64,000 bases of DNA from Bifidobacterium catenulatum subsp. kashiwanohense JCM 15439 = DSM 21854 (GTDB taxonomy: Bacteria > Actinomycetota > Actinomycetes > Actinomycetales > Bifidobacteriaceae), in the NCBI RefSeq assembly GCF_001042615.1, contig NZ_AP012327.1:992001-1056000 (forward strand). Reading direction: 5' to 3'. The notes under the pieces are model-generated. The model was given only the letters and a program-made list of their open reading frames with translations. It was not told the origin of the DNA and searched no databases. Positions 10,040 through 19,518 of the stretch are shown piece by piece (the first letter of the stretch is position 1; each line of letters opens with the position of its first letter). The translations under genes and the position numbers were made by a program.

Positions 10040-10129
10040 TGGTGTCCGGAGCGGGACTTGAACCCGCACGCCTGTATAAATAGGCACTAGCACCTCAAGC
10101 TAGCGCGTCTACCATTCCGCCACCCGGAC
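10040..10129 (-). tRNA. tRNA-Leu (anticodon GAG)
   Basis: On the minus strand the gene folds as a class II tRNA. The acceptor stem pairs GTCCGGG with TCCGGAC (one G-T pair) and is followed by discriminator A. The anticodon stem CTAGC/GCTAG encloses a 7-nt loop TTGAGGT, giving anticodon GAG. A long variable arm and a T-arm GCGGG-TTCAAGT-CCCGC follow. CCA is encoded (10040-10042). The GAG anticodon reads CUC and CUU leucine codons. Confidence 0.96.
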
Positions 10130-10249
10130 AGGTGCGTTGCTCACCGGCAACGAATGAAAACTATAGCAGATGCTCGGCGTGATGCAAGTCTCGGCGTGTC
10201 GCACGGAATTTCGCCATTAGTATCCGAGGTGCTGGTAGTCTCTGGAGCT

Positions 10250-11047
10250 ATGACTGATGCCCTTTTTCTGCTTGATACGGAACATGATGATGTGCCTGTG
10301 AACAGCGATGAGCTGAACGCCGGATGGAAATTGACGTTGCCTCAATCGGTGCGTCGCCACGCCATTCAGGCCATGCGTCTGAAAGACGGTGATGAGTTGC
10401 AGCTTTCCGATGGTAAGGGATTGCGCATTCATGCGGTGCTGTGCGACGCGCAGCGGGGAATCGCGCAAGTGTCGAGCTTCAGCAAGGAGCAGCAACCCAT
10501 CACCAAACTCGCTTTGATTCAGGCGCTGGCCAAAACAGGGCATGATGAACAGGCCATCGACACGGCAACGCAGATCGGCGTGGACGAGGTAATTCCATGG
10601 CAGGCCGATCGTTCCATCGCCAAATGGAAGGTGGGGCGTACCGACAAGAAGTGGAGGCAAGTGCTTGAGGCAGCCACCGAACAATCGCGACGTTCCTGGA
10701 CGCCTGAATTGGGGGAGTGCGTGACCAGCAAGCAGCTGGTCGCCATATGCAAACGTGCCTGCGTGCGCGGCGATATGGTAATCGTGCTGCACCAGGATGC
10801 CACCAAAACCTGGGACCAGTTGGAGGAATCGATCGCGGCGCTTTCCGACAAATGTCTGCAAGACGGTCGCCAGCGTACCGTGTACGTGGTGGTCGGGCCG
10901 GAAGGAGGTATCGGCGACGCGGAAATCGAGTCTTTCGCCAACGCCGGAGCCGAAGCATGCGTGCTCGGAAGTAACATTCTGCGGGCGTCTACGGCCGGTC
11001 CGGTCGCATTGTCGTTGCTCGCACGGGCGTTGGGACGTTTCGTTTGA
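10250..11047 (+). CDS. rsmE: 16S rRNA m3U1498 methyltransferase RsmE
   Basis: SPOUT-class enzyme that methylates N3 of U1498 in 16S rRNA. The N-terminal PUA-like part contains VRRHAIQAMRLKDGDELQLSDG, the typical RsmE start. The SAM-binding knot at the C-terminus shows VVVGPEGGIGDAEIESF and LGSNILRASTAGPVALSLL. An open frame continues upstream to 10154, but the 32 extra residues do not look like RsmE, so the start at MTDALFLL is preferred, 265 aa. The gene heads a block of small housekeeping genes running to era. Confidence 0.95.
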   Translation: MTDALFLLDTEHDDVPVNSDELNAGWKLTLPQSVRRHAIQAMRLKDGDELQLSDGKGLRIHAVLCDAQRGIAQVSSFSKEQQPITKLALIQALAKTGHDEQAIDTATQIGVDEVIPWQADRSIAKWKVGRTDKKWRQVLEAATEQSRRSWTPELGECVTSKQLVAICKRACVRGDMVIVLHQDATKTWDQLEESIAALSDKCLQDGRQRTVYVVVGPEGGIGDAEIESFANAGAEACVLGSNILRASTAGPVALSLLARALGRFV

Positions 11048-11131
11048 TGCCATATGCCGGCGATTTGCCGTGAATTATCCCGGTTGCGCAATAGCATGGT
11101 CATGACGGTTTCCCAGCATTAAAGGAGCATT

Positions 11132-11467
11132 ATGAGCGACAAGGATTGCCTGTTCTGCAAGATCATCGCAGGAGAGATTCCAAGCGAAAAGGTGTATGAG
11201 GACGATACTACCTACGCGTTCAAGGACATCAATCCGAAGGCCAAAGTCCATGTGCTTGTGGTGCCTCGTGAGCATTATGCGAACGTAGCCGAGCTTGCGG
11301 CGGCCGATCCGCAGCAGCTTGCCCACATGGCTCAAGTCGCGCAGAACATCGCAGATAAGGAATTCCATGGCGCTTTCCGGCTGATCTTCAACACTGGACT
11401 TGATGCGGGGCAGACCGTATTCCATGTGCATGCCCACGTGCTGACCGGTGAAAAGCTCGACGAGTAG
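11132..11467 (+). CDS. HIT family protein (HINT-type hydrolase)
   Basis: Small histidine-triad nucleotide hydrolase, probably acting on aminoacyl- or amino-phosphoramidate AMP adducts. The 111-aa length is typical. N-terminal [13 protein letters not shown] is the family start with a CxxC zinc-like pair, and the triad is HVHAHV (H98, H100, H102). Ribosome-binding site AAAGGAG lies 6 nt before the ATG. It sits between rsmE and phoH, a common actinobacterial arrangement. Confidence 0.95.
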   Translation: MSDKDCLFCKIIAGEIPSEKVYEDDTTYAFKDINPKAKVHVLVVPREHYANVAELAAADPQQLAHMAQVAQNIADKEFHGAFRLIFNTGLDAGQTVFHVHAHVLTGEKLDE

Positions 11468-11505
11468 CTTTCTTTTCCCCATATATCAACGTTAGAAGAG
11501 GTTTT

Positions 11506-12645
11506 GTGGCCACCACTACACGTACCATTGCTATTCCCCAACAGCTTGATCCGGTAACCGTGCTTGGACCGGTCGACGAGGTTCTCCGGGAAGTGGAACG
11601 AGCGTTCCCCGACCTGACCATCATCGTCAGAGGCGACCGTATTGCGATCATGTCACGTTCCAACAAATCTGAATCCCAAGCTGCGCAGGCCGAACATGTG
11701 ATTGAAAACATCATTCAAGCCGCATATACGGCTCCGATGGACGCCGACACGGTGCGGCGTATGCTCGACCAAAATGTGTTGAAAACCCCCGTTCGCGCCA
11801 CGCGCCCGGGGCATGGGCGTGTAGTGGAGGAACTACGTTTGGCTGATAGGCAGCAGGGACGTGCCTCACAACGTGAGCATGCCGCAGACCGCCGCAAGCC
11901 GCACGTGCCAGGAGTGATCACCTTTGCGCTTGGTAAGCCGGTTCGCGCGAAAACCGCTGGCCAGGTCGCCTATATCAATGCCATTGAGTCGCACACCATC
12001 ACGTTCGCCATCGGTCCTGCCGGTACAGGTAAGACGTATCTTGCAGTAGCCAAGGCGGTTCGCGCCTTTCAGGATCGGCAGGTGCGGCGCATCATCCTGA
12101 CCAGGCCTGCGGTGGAAGCCGGAGAGAACCTCGGTTTCCTGCCGGGCACACTGAACGAAAAAGTCGATCCATATCTTCGTCCGTTGTACGACGCGCTTTC
12201 CGACATGCTTGGAGCGGACCAGCTCAAACGTTACATGGACGACGGTACCATTGAAGTCGCGCCGCTTGCGTACATGCGTGGACGCACGCTCAACGATGCG
12301 TTCGTGATCCTCGACGAAGCGCAGAATACCACCGAACAGCAGATGAAGATGTTCTTGACACGACTGGGTTTCAATACGAAAATGATCATCACGGGTGACG
12401 TGACGCAGGTTGATCTGACAGTACCGAAATCCGGCCTTGCCACCATCGAACGCATACTTGACGGTATCGACGATATAGCGTTCGCCCATCTCAAGCCGGC
12501 AGACGTGGTACGACATGCGCTGGTCGGCAAAATCGTCGCAGCCTATGATCGACACGCGGCCATCGCCGGCGACCATAGCCGGCGCGTTGTAAGCAAAACC
12601 ACATCCAAGCAAACGGACGAACAAATCGAAAGGAACGCTGAATGA
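11506..12645 (+). CDS. PhoH-like ATPase
   Basis: Cytoplasmic P-loop ATPase of the PhoH family, linked in many bacteria to RNA metabolism through the neighbouring YbeY. Walker A GPAGTGKT begins at residue 170; Walker B is [11 protein letters not shown] about 90 residues later, followed by [21 protein letters not shown]. The first ~100 residues form the KH-like N-terminal region. GTG start at 11506 with GAAGAGG upstream. The last 4 bases overlap ybeY (ATGA), supporting a joint function. Confidence 0.95.
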   Translation: MATTTRTIAIPQQLDPVTVLGPVDEVLREVERAFPDLTIIVRGDRIAIMSRSNKSESQAAQAEHVIENIIQAAYTAPMDADTVRRMLDQNVLKTPVRATRPGHGRVVEELRLADRQQGRASQREHAADRRKPHVPGVITFALGKPVRAKTAGQVAYINAIESHTITFAIGPAGTGKTYLAVAKAVRAFQDRQVRRIILTRPAVEAGENLGFLPGTLNEKVDPYLRPLYDALSDMLGADQLKRYMDDGTIEVAPLAYMRGRTLNDAFVILDEAQNTTEQQMKMFLTRLGFNTKMIITGDVTQVDLTVPKSGLATIERILDGIDDIAFAHLKPADVVRHALVGKIVAAYDRHAAIAGDHSRRVVSKTTSKQTDEQIERNAE

Positions 12646-13187
12646 GCGTCGAAGTAACCAACGAAACCGTCTGGCAGATCGACGGCAAGGTGTTCTCCGA
12701 TCTCGGCATATGGGTGATGGACCAGATGCGCGTCAGCACGCAATCCGACCTGACCATCATGTTTGTCGATCCCGATCCGATCGCCCAATTGCACATGCGC
12801 TGGATGAACCTTGAAGGACCGACTGACGTAATGAGCTTCCCCATGGACGAACTGCGCCCAGGAGACGGCAGAACCGTGATGGAAGGCGTGCTTGGGGATA
12901 TCGTGATCTGCCCATGGGTGGCCGCCCAGCAGGCACTTGCGGCTGGACACAGTACCATGGAGGAAATGATGCTTCTGACGATCCACGGCATTCTCCACCT
13001 GCTTGGATACGATCACGCGACACCGGAACAGGAGCGCCAGATGTTCGGCCTGCAGCGTCAACTGCTGCTCACCTTCTTTGCTCTCCGCCAAGGATCGGGA
13101 GCGCAGGCAATTCTTCCGTCAGGAGCGCCGGATGCGCTTGCCGAATGGGATCGGGAGCATGGTACCGGGCGTCAGGTCGCCAAATAG
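12642..13187 (+). CDS. ybeY: Endoribonuclease YbeY
   Basis: Zinc-dependent single-strand endoribonuclease needed for 16S rRNA 3'-end maturation and ribosome quality control. The metal motif HxxxHxxxxxH is present as [13 protein letters not shown] (H115, H119, H125). The upstream [10 protein letters not shown] segment is also typical. The protein is 181 aa with a ~30-residue C-terminal tail beyond the usual end. It overlaps phoH by 4 nt and is followed after 48 nt by the CNNM/CBS gene. Confidence 0.97.
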   Translation: MSVEVTNETVWQIDGKVFSDLGIWVMDQMRVSTQSDLTIMFVDPDPIAQLHMRWMNLEGPTDVMSFPMDELRPGDGRTVMEGVLGDIVICPWVAAQQALAAGHSTMEEMMLLTIHGILHLLGYDHATPEQERQMFGLQRQLLLTFFALRQGSGAQAILPSGAPDALAEWDREHGTGRQVAK

Positions 13188-13235
13188 TGATGACGTTGCC
13201 GGTAGCATATCGTCCGGCATGATGGGGGCTGAATT

Positions 13236-14660
13236 ATGATGCAGGGGACAATGATTGCGGTGGTCGCGGTACTTGCCGTGGTAGCGTTGCTGCTGGTCTG
13301 GCTGTCTCTTTCGATGGCTGCCACCGAAGGCGCTGTGGGACGTGTGACCCGGGCGAGCCTGAACAACCTGATTCTTGAGATTCAGACGGATGCGGAGCTT
13401 TCGCAGTTCATTCGCGACAGGAAGATCAAGCGCATCCATAAGGTCCAGCGGTTGGTGGCCGACCGGTATGCCACCGCAGGATCATGTGCGTTCTTCCGTA
13501 TTTGTTGCAATGTGCTTGACGGTGTGCTTGTAACTGTGATCGCAGGCATGCTGGACGCCCCACTATGGGCCGAATTGCTTGCCGGATTTGTTTTTGCCAT
13601 CGTCGTTGCGGTGATTTCGCTGCTGGTGCGTCCGCGTAGTGCCGGAGCGTCCAAGCCCGTCGACATCATGCTGCAGCATGCGGATACTGTCTCCGTTGCG
13701 GTGTTGTTGACCCCATTCGCAAAAATCGGCGGACAAAAGGGCGCGAAGCGCCGTGGCAACGATCTTTCCGACGACGAGGAACTCGAAAAAATCCAGATCG
13801 AGCAGGGGCGCGCGACCATCGACCGTTTGGTCGAAGCCAACGATTTCGACCCTGAAGTTTCTGAAATGCTGCGCAACGTGCTCACGCTTTCCGAAACACT
13901 GACCCGTGAGGTCATGGTGCCGCGCACCGACATGATCTGCATCGAGCGAGGCGAGACATTGGAAAACATGTTGAAGCTTTGCTCCCGTTCCGGATTCTCG
14001 CGTGTGCCGGTCATTGGTGACGATGTGGACGATCTGGTCGGCGTGGCCTATCTGAAGGACGCCGTACGCGCGACGGCTTTCAACCATGCGGCGATGACGC
14101 GCGAAGTCGAATCGATAGTCCGCGATCCGATGCTGGTGCCCGAATCCAAACCAGTTGACGACCTGTTCCATCAAATGCAACGCACACGCCAGCATGTCGC
14201 CATCGTCGTGGACGAATACGGCGGCATCGCAGGCATGGTCACCATTGAAGACGCCATAGAACAAATCGTGGGCGAGTTGGAAGACGAACATGATCGCACG
14301 CAACATGCCGATCCGGAACAGATCGGCGACAAAAAATGGAGCATGCCAGCCCGCACGCCGATCGCCGATCTGGAAGAGATTTTCGAAATCGATATTGACG
14401 AGGATGACGTCGACACTGTTTACGGATTGTTGACCAAATTGTTGGGACGCGTGCCGATCGTCGGCTCTTCCGCAGTCACCCGAGGATTGCGTATGACCGC
14501 AGTCGATTCCGCGGGACGACGCAAGAAAGTGTCGACCATTGTGGTGGAACCGGCCCACGTCGAGGGCGTGGACGAAACTGAAACACATAACGAAGAACAT
14601 GCGGATGATGCCGAAGAGGCATCCGACAATGATAAGGATTCCAAAGACAAGCATGACTGA
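13236..14660 (+). CDS. Hemolysin-family CNNM/CBS domain membrane protein
   Basis: Inner-membrane protein of the CorC/TlyC-CNNM group, members of which are implicated in Mg2+/Co2+ handling. Two membrane segments are visible early: residues 6-28 and about 100-130, fewer than in full CNNM proteins. They are followed by paired CBS domains (from [15 protein letters not shown], and [23 protein letters not shown]) and a CorC_HlyC domain. The C-terminus is a highly acidic tail of ~35 residues. It overlaps the era start by 8 nt. Transport function is inferred from the family only. Confidence 0.88.
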   Translation: MMQGTMIAVVAVLAVVALLLVWLSLSMAATEGAVGRVTRASLNNLILEIQTDAELSQFIRDRKIKRIHKVQRLVADRYATAGSCAFFRICCNVLDGVLVTVIAGMLDAPLWAELLAGFVFAIVVAVISLLVRPRSAGASKPVDIMLQHADTVSVAVLLTPFAKIGGQKGAKRRGNDLSDDEELEKIQIEQGRATIDRLVEANDFDPEVSEMLRNVLTLSETLTREVMVPRTDMICIERGETLENMLKLCSRSGFSRVPVIGDDVDDLVGVAYLKDAVRATAFNHAAMTREVESIVRDPMLVPESKPVDDLFHQMQRTRQHVAIVVDEYGGIAGMVTIEDAIEQIVGELEDEHDRTQHADPEQIGDKKWSMPARTPIADLEEIFEIDIDEDDVDTVYGLLTKLLGRVPIVGSSAVTRGLRMTAVDSAGRRKKVSTIVVEPAHVEGVDETETHNEEHADDAEEASDNDKDSKDKHD

Positions 14661-15651
14661 CGCAGCAACGACTGAGACGACTTCCGACCATTCCGATTCC
14701 ACTACGCCCGTTCCATATCGTTCCGGTTTCGTTGCCGTGGTAGGACGCCCGAACGTAGGCAAGTCGACGTTGATCAACGCGTTGATCGGCACGCAGATCG
14801 CCATCGCATCATCTCGCCCGGAAACCACGCGTAAGGCCATTCGCGGCATTCTGACCACAGATGATGCGCAGATCGTTTTGGTCGATACGCCTGGTATCCA
14901 TCGTCCGCGCACATTGCTGGGGCAGCGTCTGAATGATGTTGTGGATGAGTCTCTTGCCGACGTGGACGCCATCGCCTTCTTGCTGCCCGGTGACCAGGAG
15001 ATCGGTCCTGGCGACAGGCGCATTTTGAGTCGTCTGCGCTCTGATTTCGCAGCGAAGCGCGATGATGGCACGTTCAAATGGAAAGTGCCGCTGATTGCCA
15101 TCGTCACCAAGATCGACGAATTAAGCCGCGAAGGACTGATCAACAAGCTTATCGAAATCAACGAGTTCGCCGATTTCACCGACATCGTGCCGGTCAGCGC
15201 ACTCAAGCATGACAATCTTGCCGAAGTCAAGAACGTGCTTATCGAAAACATGCCGGAAGGTCCGCAAATGTATCCGGCTGAACAGATCACCGAAGAACGT
15301 CCGGAAGAGACCATAGCGGAACTGGTTCGTGGCGCATTCCTGGAAGAATTGGATGACGAGCTGCCGCACTCGTTGGCCGTGGTCGTGGACTCCATTGAAT
15401 ATCCGGAAGACAACGATAGCGGAGCGGCTTACGATGGCAAAGCCCACGTCATTGTGTCGATTTATGTGGAGCGTGATTCCCAGAAGCCGATTATCATCGG
15501 CAGGGGGGCGGAACATCTCGTGCGCGTCAAAAAGAAGCTGCGCACGCCGGTCAACCGCATCGTCGGTCAGAAAGCAAAACTCGACTTGCATGTCAAGGTC
15601 GCCAAAGGATGGCAGTCGGATCCGAAACAGCTTGAGAAGTTAGGCTTCTAA
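14653..15651 (+). CDS. era: GTPase Era
   Basis: Ribosome-associated GTPase that binds the 3' end of 16S rRNA during 30S assembly. G1 GRPNVGKST is at residues 31-39, G3 DTPG follows about 47 residues later, and G4 TKID lies near residue 154. A C-terminal KH domain ends in GWQSDPKQLEKLGF. A longer open frame exists upstream, but the ATG at 14653, overlapping the previous gene, gives the normal Era N-terminus. 332 aa. The 3' end of the gene has been copied just downstream (see repeat 15628-15723). Confidence 0.97.
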   Translation: MTDAATTETTSDHSDSTTPVPYRSGFVAVVGRPNVGKSTLINALIGTQIAIASSRPETTRKAIRGILTTDDAQIVLVDTPGIHRPRTLLGQRLNDVVDESLADVDAIAFLLPGDQEIGPGDRRILSRLRSDFAAKRDDGTFKWKVPLIAIVTKIDELSREGLINKLIEINEFADFTDIVPVSALKHDNLAEVKNVLIENMPEGPQMYPAEQITEERPEETIAELVRGAFLEELDDELPHSLAVVVDSIEYPEDNDSGAAYDGKAHVIVSIYVERDSQKPIIIGRGAEHLVRVKKKLRTPVNRIVGQKAKLDLHVKVAKGWQSDPKQLEKLGF

Positions 15652-15723
15652 GCCATTTAAGGTCGTTCGCAGTCAAGCAGCTTGAAAAGCTAGGTTTTTG
15701 ATTTGTTTAGGATTCGTTTCGCA
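15628..15723 (+). repeat. Imperfect tandem copy of the era 3' end
   Basis: Copy 1 (15628-15672) includes the last era codons and stop; copy 2 begins at 15678. Both start with CAGCTTGA, share a similar middle and end in GTTCGCA / GTTTCGCA. Identity is partial, so the duplication is old. Confidence 0.75.
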
Positions 15724-15734
15724 ACGGGTTAAAT

Positions 15735-15774
15735 AGAATGAGGTCCGGTTCCTGCGGGAACCGGACCTCATTCT
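15735..15774. terminator. Very strong bidirectional terminator
   Basis: An 18-bp perfect stem (15735-15752 with 15757-15774) closes on a TGCG loop, with AAAT to the left and CTATTTT to the right. It separates era from the convergent acyl-CoA synthetase gene. Confidence 0.93.
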
Positions 15775-15788
15775 CTATTTTCGAAGAG

Positions 15789-17825
15789 TCACTTCCTCTT
15801 GGTATACATCTGCGTGTTCAGCAAAGTGGCGTAACGCTGGATGACCTTCGGACGAATCACCTTCATGGAAGCGGTCATCAAACCATTCTCCTGAGTGAAT
15901 TCCTCCGGCAGAATAATGAACTTGCGCACGGATTCCGCACGAGAAACACCTTCGTTGGCCTGATCGACCCACTTCTGCACTTCGGCGCGGACGGCCGCGT
16001 TATTGGCGGCGTCTTCCATCGACATGTTACGGTCCAGACCCTTGCTTTCCAGCCATGGACGCAGGGATTCCTCGTCGAGCGTGACTAAAGCGGAAATGAA
16101 CGGACGCTTGTCGCCGAGAACCAGCGCCTGGGAAATGAACTCGCAACGCTTGATGGCTTCTTCAATCGGACCAGGGGAAACGTTCTTGCCGCCTGCAGTG
16201 ATGATGAGATCCTTCTTACGTCCGATAATGTACAGGAAGCCATCATCATCGATACGTCCCAAATCGCCGGTACGATACCAACCATCCTCGGTGAATGAAT
16301 CCTCAGAAGCCTCTTCGTTCTTGTGATACTTCGGGAACACCGCCGTACCCTTGACCTGAATCTCCTCATCCTCGGCAATACGAAGCTCGAAACCAGGGAA
16401 GGCGACACCAACGGAACCCTGATGATATGGCACACCAAGCGGGTTGAATGCGCATGGAGCGGTGGTTTCGGTCAAACCATAGCCCTCATATACGGGCACA
16501 CCGGCGCCGCGGAAGAACGCCATCAGTTCCGGATCAAGAGGAGCGCCGCCCGCCACAATCCACTGGGCACGTCCGCCGAGTACCTCACGCAGCGAAGCGT
16601 AGACCATCGGATCGAACGCCATGCGGCGAGCCTTGGCCAAAGCGCTGGCCTTGCCCTTCGCGCTGACTTCTTTCATATAATTCTGAGCTGCAACAACCGC
16701 CGCAGCGAAAGCCACTCCCTTGGCGCCATGTCCGGCCTTTTGCGAAGCTGCGTTGTATACCTTCTCGAGTACACGCGGAACAACGATCATAACGGACGGT
16801 TTGGCGACCTGCAGATCGGCGATTAGCGTCTTGATACCCTGCGCGATGTAAATATGCATCTCGCTGGCCACGCAGATGTAGTTGATGGCACGTGCGAAGG
16901 AGTGTGCCTGAGGAAGGAACAACAGCACGCTGTTCTTCTTCTCGTGCAGCAGCTGCGGCATGTATACCGGAAGATTCAACGCGGTGGTGCAGTAATGCTC
17001 ATGAGTCATCTCTACGCCCTTCGGTGCGGCGGTGGAACCAGAAGTGTATACGATGGAGCATAGGTCGGTTTTCTTGATGGAATCAATGCGCGCATCGAGC
17101 TCCTCGTCGCTTACGCCGGAACCATAGGCCATGATCTCGTCAAGACCGCCGTTTTCGAAGCAGATGATATGCTCCAGCGTCGGGCATTCCTTTTCAGCGC
17201 CGTCGGCCTTGGCGCGCATATCGGTGGTTTCGACCACCAGCAGACGTGAATCGGAATTATTGACGATGTTGCGAATCTGCTCCGCGGAATCTGTGTCATA
17301 GATCGTGGCGAGCACGCCGCCGCACGCCATAACGGCAGCGTCGAACACATCCCACTCGTAAGAGGTGCGGCACATGAACGCCACGGCATCGCCCCTCTTC
17401 AGACCGTAATGCATCAGGCCCTTGGCAATCTGGCGAATGTCAGCAAGCACCTCATTGCCGGTTTTGGTTACCCATTCGCTATCTGATTTATAGGTATAGA
17501 GCGGCTCGTCACCCATACGTTCTGCACGATTGGCGTAGATGTCGTAAATGGTGGTACCCTCGTCCAGCGGCGGCTGGCCCTCGGTTTTGGTGGTCAGCAA
17601 ACCGGTTTCCGGGTCAAGGAACGTGGTGGATGGGAATCCCTCGCCCCACTCGACGGTGTGCGGAAGATCGATATGGCCGTCGGGGGAGATGATGTTGTTC
17701 GGATTGTTGTAGTCCGGAGTGTTACCGGAATCGTCGCTGACGGGGTGAACGAAGTCACCGCCCAGACGCAGTGCCTTCTGCGCAAGGTTTGCAGCTCGCT
17801 TGTTCAAAGAGGTGATGACGGACAC
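15789..17825 (-). CDS. Long-chain fatty acid-CoA ligase (AMP-forming)
   Basis: Activates long-chain fatty acids to acyl-CoA through an acyl-adenylate. The AMP-binding P-loop VYTSGSTAAPKG lies near residue 260, and a second motif GYGLTETTAPCAFN near residue 430 is followed by GWYRTGDLGRIDDDGFLYIIGRKKDLII, the hinge region. Length 678 aa fits the FadD15-like actinobacterial group, which has a ~60-residue N-terminal extension. It is monocistronic, bounded by a strong terminator downstream. A palindrome typical of fatty-acid regulator sites lies 70 nt upstream (17895-17906). Confidence 0.94.
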   Translation of the reverse strand: MSVITSLNKRAANLAQKALRLGGDFVHPVSDDSGNTPDYNNPNNIISPDGHIDLPHTVEWGEGFPSTTFLDPETGLLTTKTEGQPPLDEGTTIYDIYANRAERMGDEPLYTYKSDSEWVTKTGNEVLADIRQIAKGLMHYGLKRGDAVAFMCRTSYEWDVFDAAVMACGGVLATIYDTDSAEQIRNIVNNSDSRLLVVETTDMRAKADGAEKECPTLEHIICFENGGLDEIMAYGSGVSDEELDARIDSIKKTDLCSIVYTSGSTAAPKGVEMTHEHYCTTALNLPVYMPQLLHEKKNSVLLFLPQAHSFARAINYICVASEMHIYIAQGIKTLIADLQVAKPSVMIVVPRVLEKVYNAASQKAGHGAKGVAFAAAVVAAQNYMKEVSAKGKASALAKARRMAFDPMVYASLREVLGGRAQWIVAGGAPLDPELMAFFRGAGVPVYEGYGLTETTAPCAFNPLGVPYHQGSVGVAFPGFELRIAEDEEIQVKGTAVFPKYHKNEEASEDSFTEDGWYRTGDLGRIDDDGFLYIIGRKKDLIITAGGKNVSPGPIEEAIKRCEFISQALVLGDKRPFISALVTLDEESLRPWLESKGLDRNMSMEDAANNAAVRAEVQKWVDQANEGVSRAESVRKFIILPEEFTQENGLMTASMKVIRPKVIQRYATLLNTQMYTKRK

Positions 17826-17891
17826 GTGACTCTCCTACACATCTAAATCCAATATCTGTAGGAATGATAGACCCTTGAACGCGACACGTCA

Positions 17892-17908
17892 CCTTACGGT
17901 AGCGTAGG
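17892..17908 (-). promoter_or_regulatory. Palindromic operator candidate upstream of the acyl-CoA ligase
   Basis: CCTTACGGTAGCGTAGG contains TACG-GTAG-CGTA (17895-17906), a near-complete palindrome. The core resembles TetR-family fatty-acid regulator sites in other actinobacteria. No regulator gene is adjacent. Confidence 0.4.
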
Positions 17909-17933
17909 AAAAGCGTATGCGCTAATAAAGCGC

Positions 17934-18009
17934 TGCATGAAGAAATCGTCATGGAATGTCATTCAATAGGTGAACTTTTCTTCATGCAAAGGTGTGACCT
18001 ACGTTACAC
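17934..18009 (+). promoter_or_regulatory. Inverted repeats upstream of pntAA
   Basis: TGCATGAAGAAA (17934-17945) and TTTCTTCATGCA (17977-17988) form a perfect 12-bp inverted repeat 31 nt apart. Just after it, GTGTGAC (17992-17998) and GTTACAC (18003-18009) form a second, imperfect repeat. The region divides the divergent acyl-CoA ligase and pnt genes, so either may be its target. Confidence 0.45.
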
Positions 18010-18063
18010 TGGTGCGCTGTATCTGTTCATTTTGATTTCTTTAACGAGGAAGAAAGGGCACCT

Positions 18064-19209
18064 ATGGCTGACAAAGCTGAAGCCACCGTGGTCTTCGGGG
18101 TTCTCAATGAGACTTCCGAACACGAGTCTCGCGTTGCTCTGACACCGGACATCGTAACGAGGTTGCGTAAATCGGGTGTTAACTGCCTGATTGAATCCGG
18201 TGCGGGAGTCGCGTCGCATTATGTTGATGAGGATTATATTAAGGCCGGGGCGCAGGTCGTCTCCGCTGATGAAGTGATTGCGCGTGCTGACGCGCTTGGT
18301 TTTGTCGATCGTCCGAGCGATGCGCTGCTCGCTCGTGTCAAGCAGGGCACTTGGATTATCGGTATGCTTGGCTCGTTCACCGATGCCGATTATGTCGCTA
18401 CGATTGAGAAGGCCGGCTTGGTCGGTGTTGCCATGGAAAAGCTGCCACGTCAGTTGAGTTCCGCTCAGTCCATGGATGAGATGACCTCCCAGAACTCCGT
18501 GATGGGCTACAAGGCCGCCATTGTGGCAGCCGACGCTTATGGTTCGTTCCTGCCGATGATGACCACTGCCGCCGGCACGATCCGCCCGGCCAAGGTACTC
18601 ATTCTTGGCGCCGGCATCGCCGGCCTGCAGGCCATCGGTACCGCCAAGCGTCTCGGTGCGGTTGTCACCGCATACGACGTGCGCCCGGCTTCCAAGGGTG
18701 AAGTCGAATCCTTGGGCGCCAAGTTCCTGGATTTGGGTCTTGATTTCTCCAAAGGTCAGGGTGAGGGCGGTTATGCCCGCGCGCTGAGTGCCGAAGAACA
18801 GGCCCAGCAACAGGCTGCCGTCGACCAGAAGGCCGCCGGTTTCGACATCGTCATCACCACCGCCAAGGTTCCTGGCCGCAAACCGCCGGTTCTGCTGACC
18901 AAGGCCGGCGTGGCAGGTCTGCACCGCGGTGCCGTGATCGTCGACTGCGCGGCAAGCGACCTCGGCGGCAACGTCGAAGGTTCCACTGTCGGCACTCAGG
19001 TCACCGAGAACGGTGTGACCATCATTGGCGCTCCGTACCTGGCAAGCGGCGTTTCCACCACCGCATCCAACTTGCTGAGCCGCAATGTGGCTGACGTGCT
19101 CGCGCATTTCGTGCGTGACGGCAAGCTGGCCATCGATCTGAACGAAGAGCTTGACAGCGCCATGGTCGTGGCCGGCCGCGGCGAGGAAGCCAAGAAGGAA
19201 GGGGAGTGA
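18064..19209 (+). CDS. pntAA: NAD(P) transhydrogenase alpha subunit, part 1
   Basis: Soluble NAD(H)-binding domain (dI) of the proton-translocating transhydrogenase. The nucleotide-binding loop LGAGIAGLQAIGTAKRLGA starts near residue 181, and RQLSSAQSMDEMTSQ is the conserved dI signature around residues 137-150. The family's alpha subunit is split here into a soluble 381-aa protein and a separate membrane protein (next gene). Ribosome-binding site AGGAAGAAAGG precedes the ATG. Confidence 0.96.
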   Translation: MADKAEATVVFGVLNETSEHESRVALTPDIVTRLRKSGVNCLIESGAGVASHYVDEDYIKAGAQVVSADEVIARADALGFVDRPSDALLARVKQGTWIIGMLGSFTDADYVATIEKAGLVGVAMEKLPRQLSSAQSMDEMTSQNSVMGYKAAIVAADAYGSFLPMMTTAAGTIRPAKVLILGAGIAGLQAIGTAKRLGAVVTAYDVRPASKGEVESLGAKFLDLGLDFSKGQGEGGYARALSAEEQAQQQAAVDQKAAGFDIVITTAKVPGRKPPVLLTKAGVAGLHRGAVIVDCAASDLGGNVEGSTVGTQVTENGVTIIGAPYLASGVSTTASNLLSRNVADVLAHFVRDGKLAIDLNEELDSAMVVAGRGEEAKKEGE

Positions 19210-19212
19210 GCA

Positions 19213-19518
19213 ATGGATATCGTTGTTGCGATCACTCTGTTCGTCCTCGCGCTGCTCATCGGCGTTGAGGTTATCGGCAAGGTGCCGGCCACCTTGCACA
19301 CTCCGTTGATGTCGGGCGCGAACTCGATCCACGGCATCGTCATCGCAGGCGTCGTCATCGTCGCCGCGCATGCCACCAGCCCGCTCGCTTGGGTGTTCAT
19401 CTTCCTGGCCGCAGTGCTGGGCACGATGAACGTGGTCGGTGGTTACGTCGTCACCGACCGCATGCTGGAAATGTTCAAGTCCGACAAGGGCAAGAAAAAG
19501 GAAGAGGAGGCCAAGTAA
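19213..19518 (+). CDS. pntAB: NAD(P) transhydrogenase alpha subunit, part 2
   Basis: Membrane part (dII) of the split alpha subunit, 101 aa, with about three hydrophobic segments (residues 2-20, 32-52 and 55-80) and a Lys/Glu-rich tail. PLMSGANSIHGI is the conserved transhydrogenase signature. It begins 3 nt after pntAA and ends flush with the pntB start. Confidence 0.95.
   Translation: MDIVVAITLFVLALLIGVEVIGKVPATLHTPLMSGANSIHGIVIAGVVIVAAHATSPLAWVFIFLAAVLGTMNVVGGYVVTDRMLEMFKSDKGKKKEEEAK

Noticed and set aside
13563..15413. 616-codon minus-strand frame across the CNNM/CBS gene and era
   Set aside because: Both plus-strand genes match known families over the whole length; the minus frame is Ser-rich and unlike any family.
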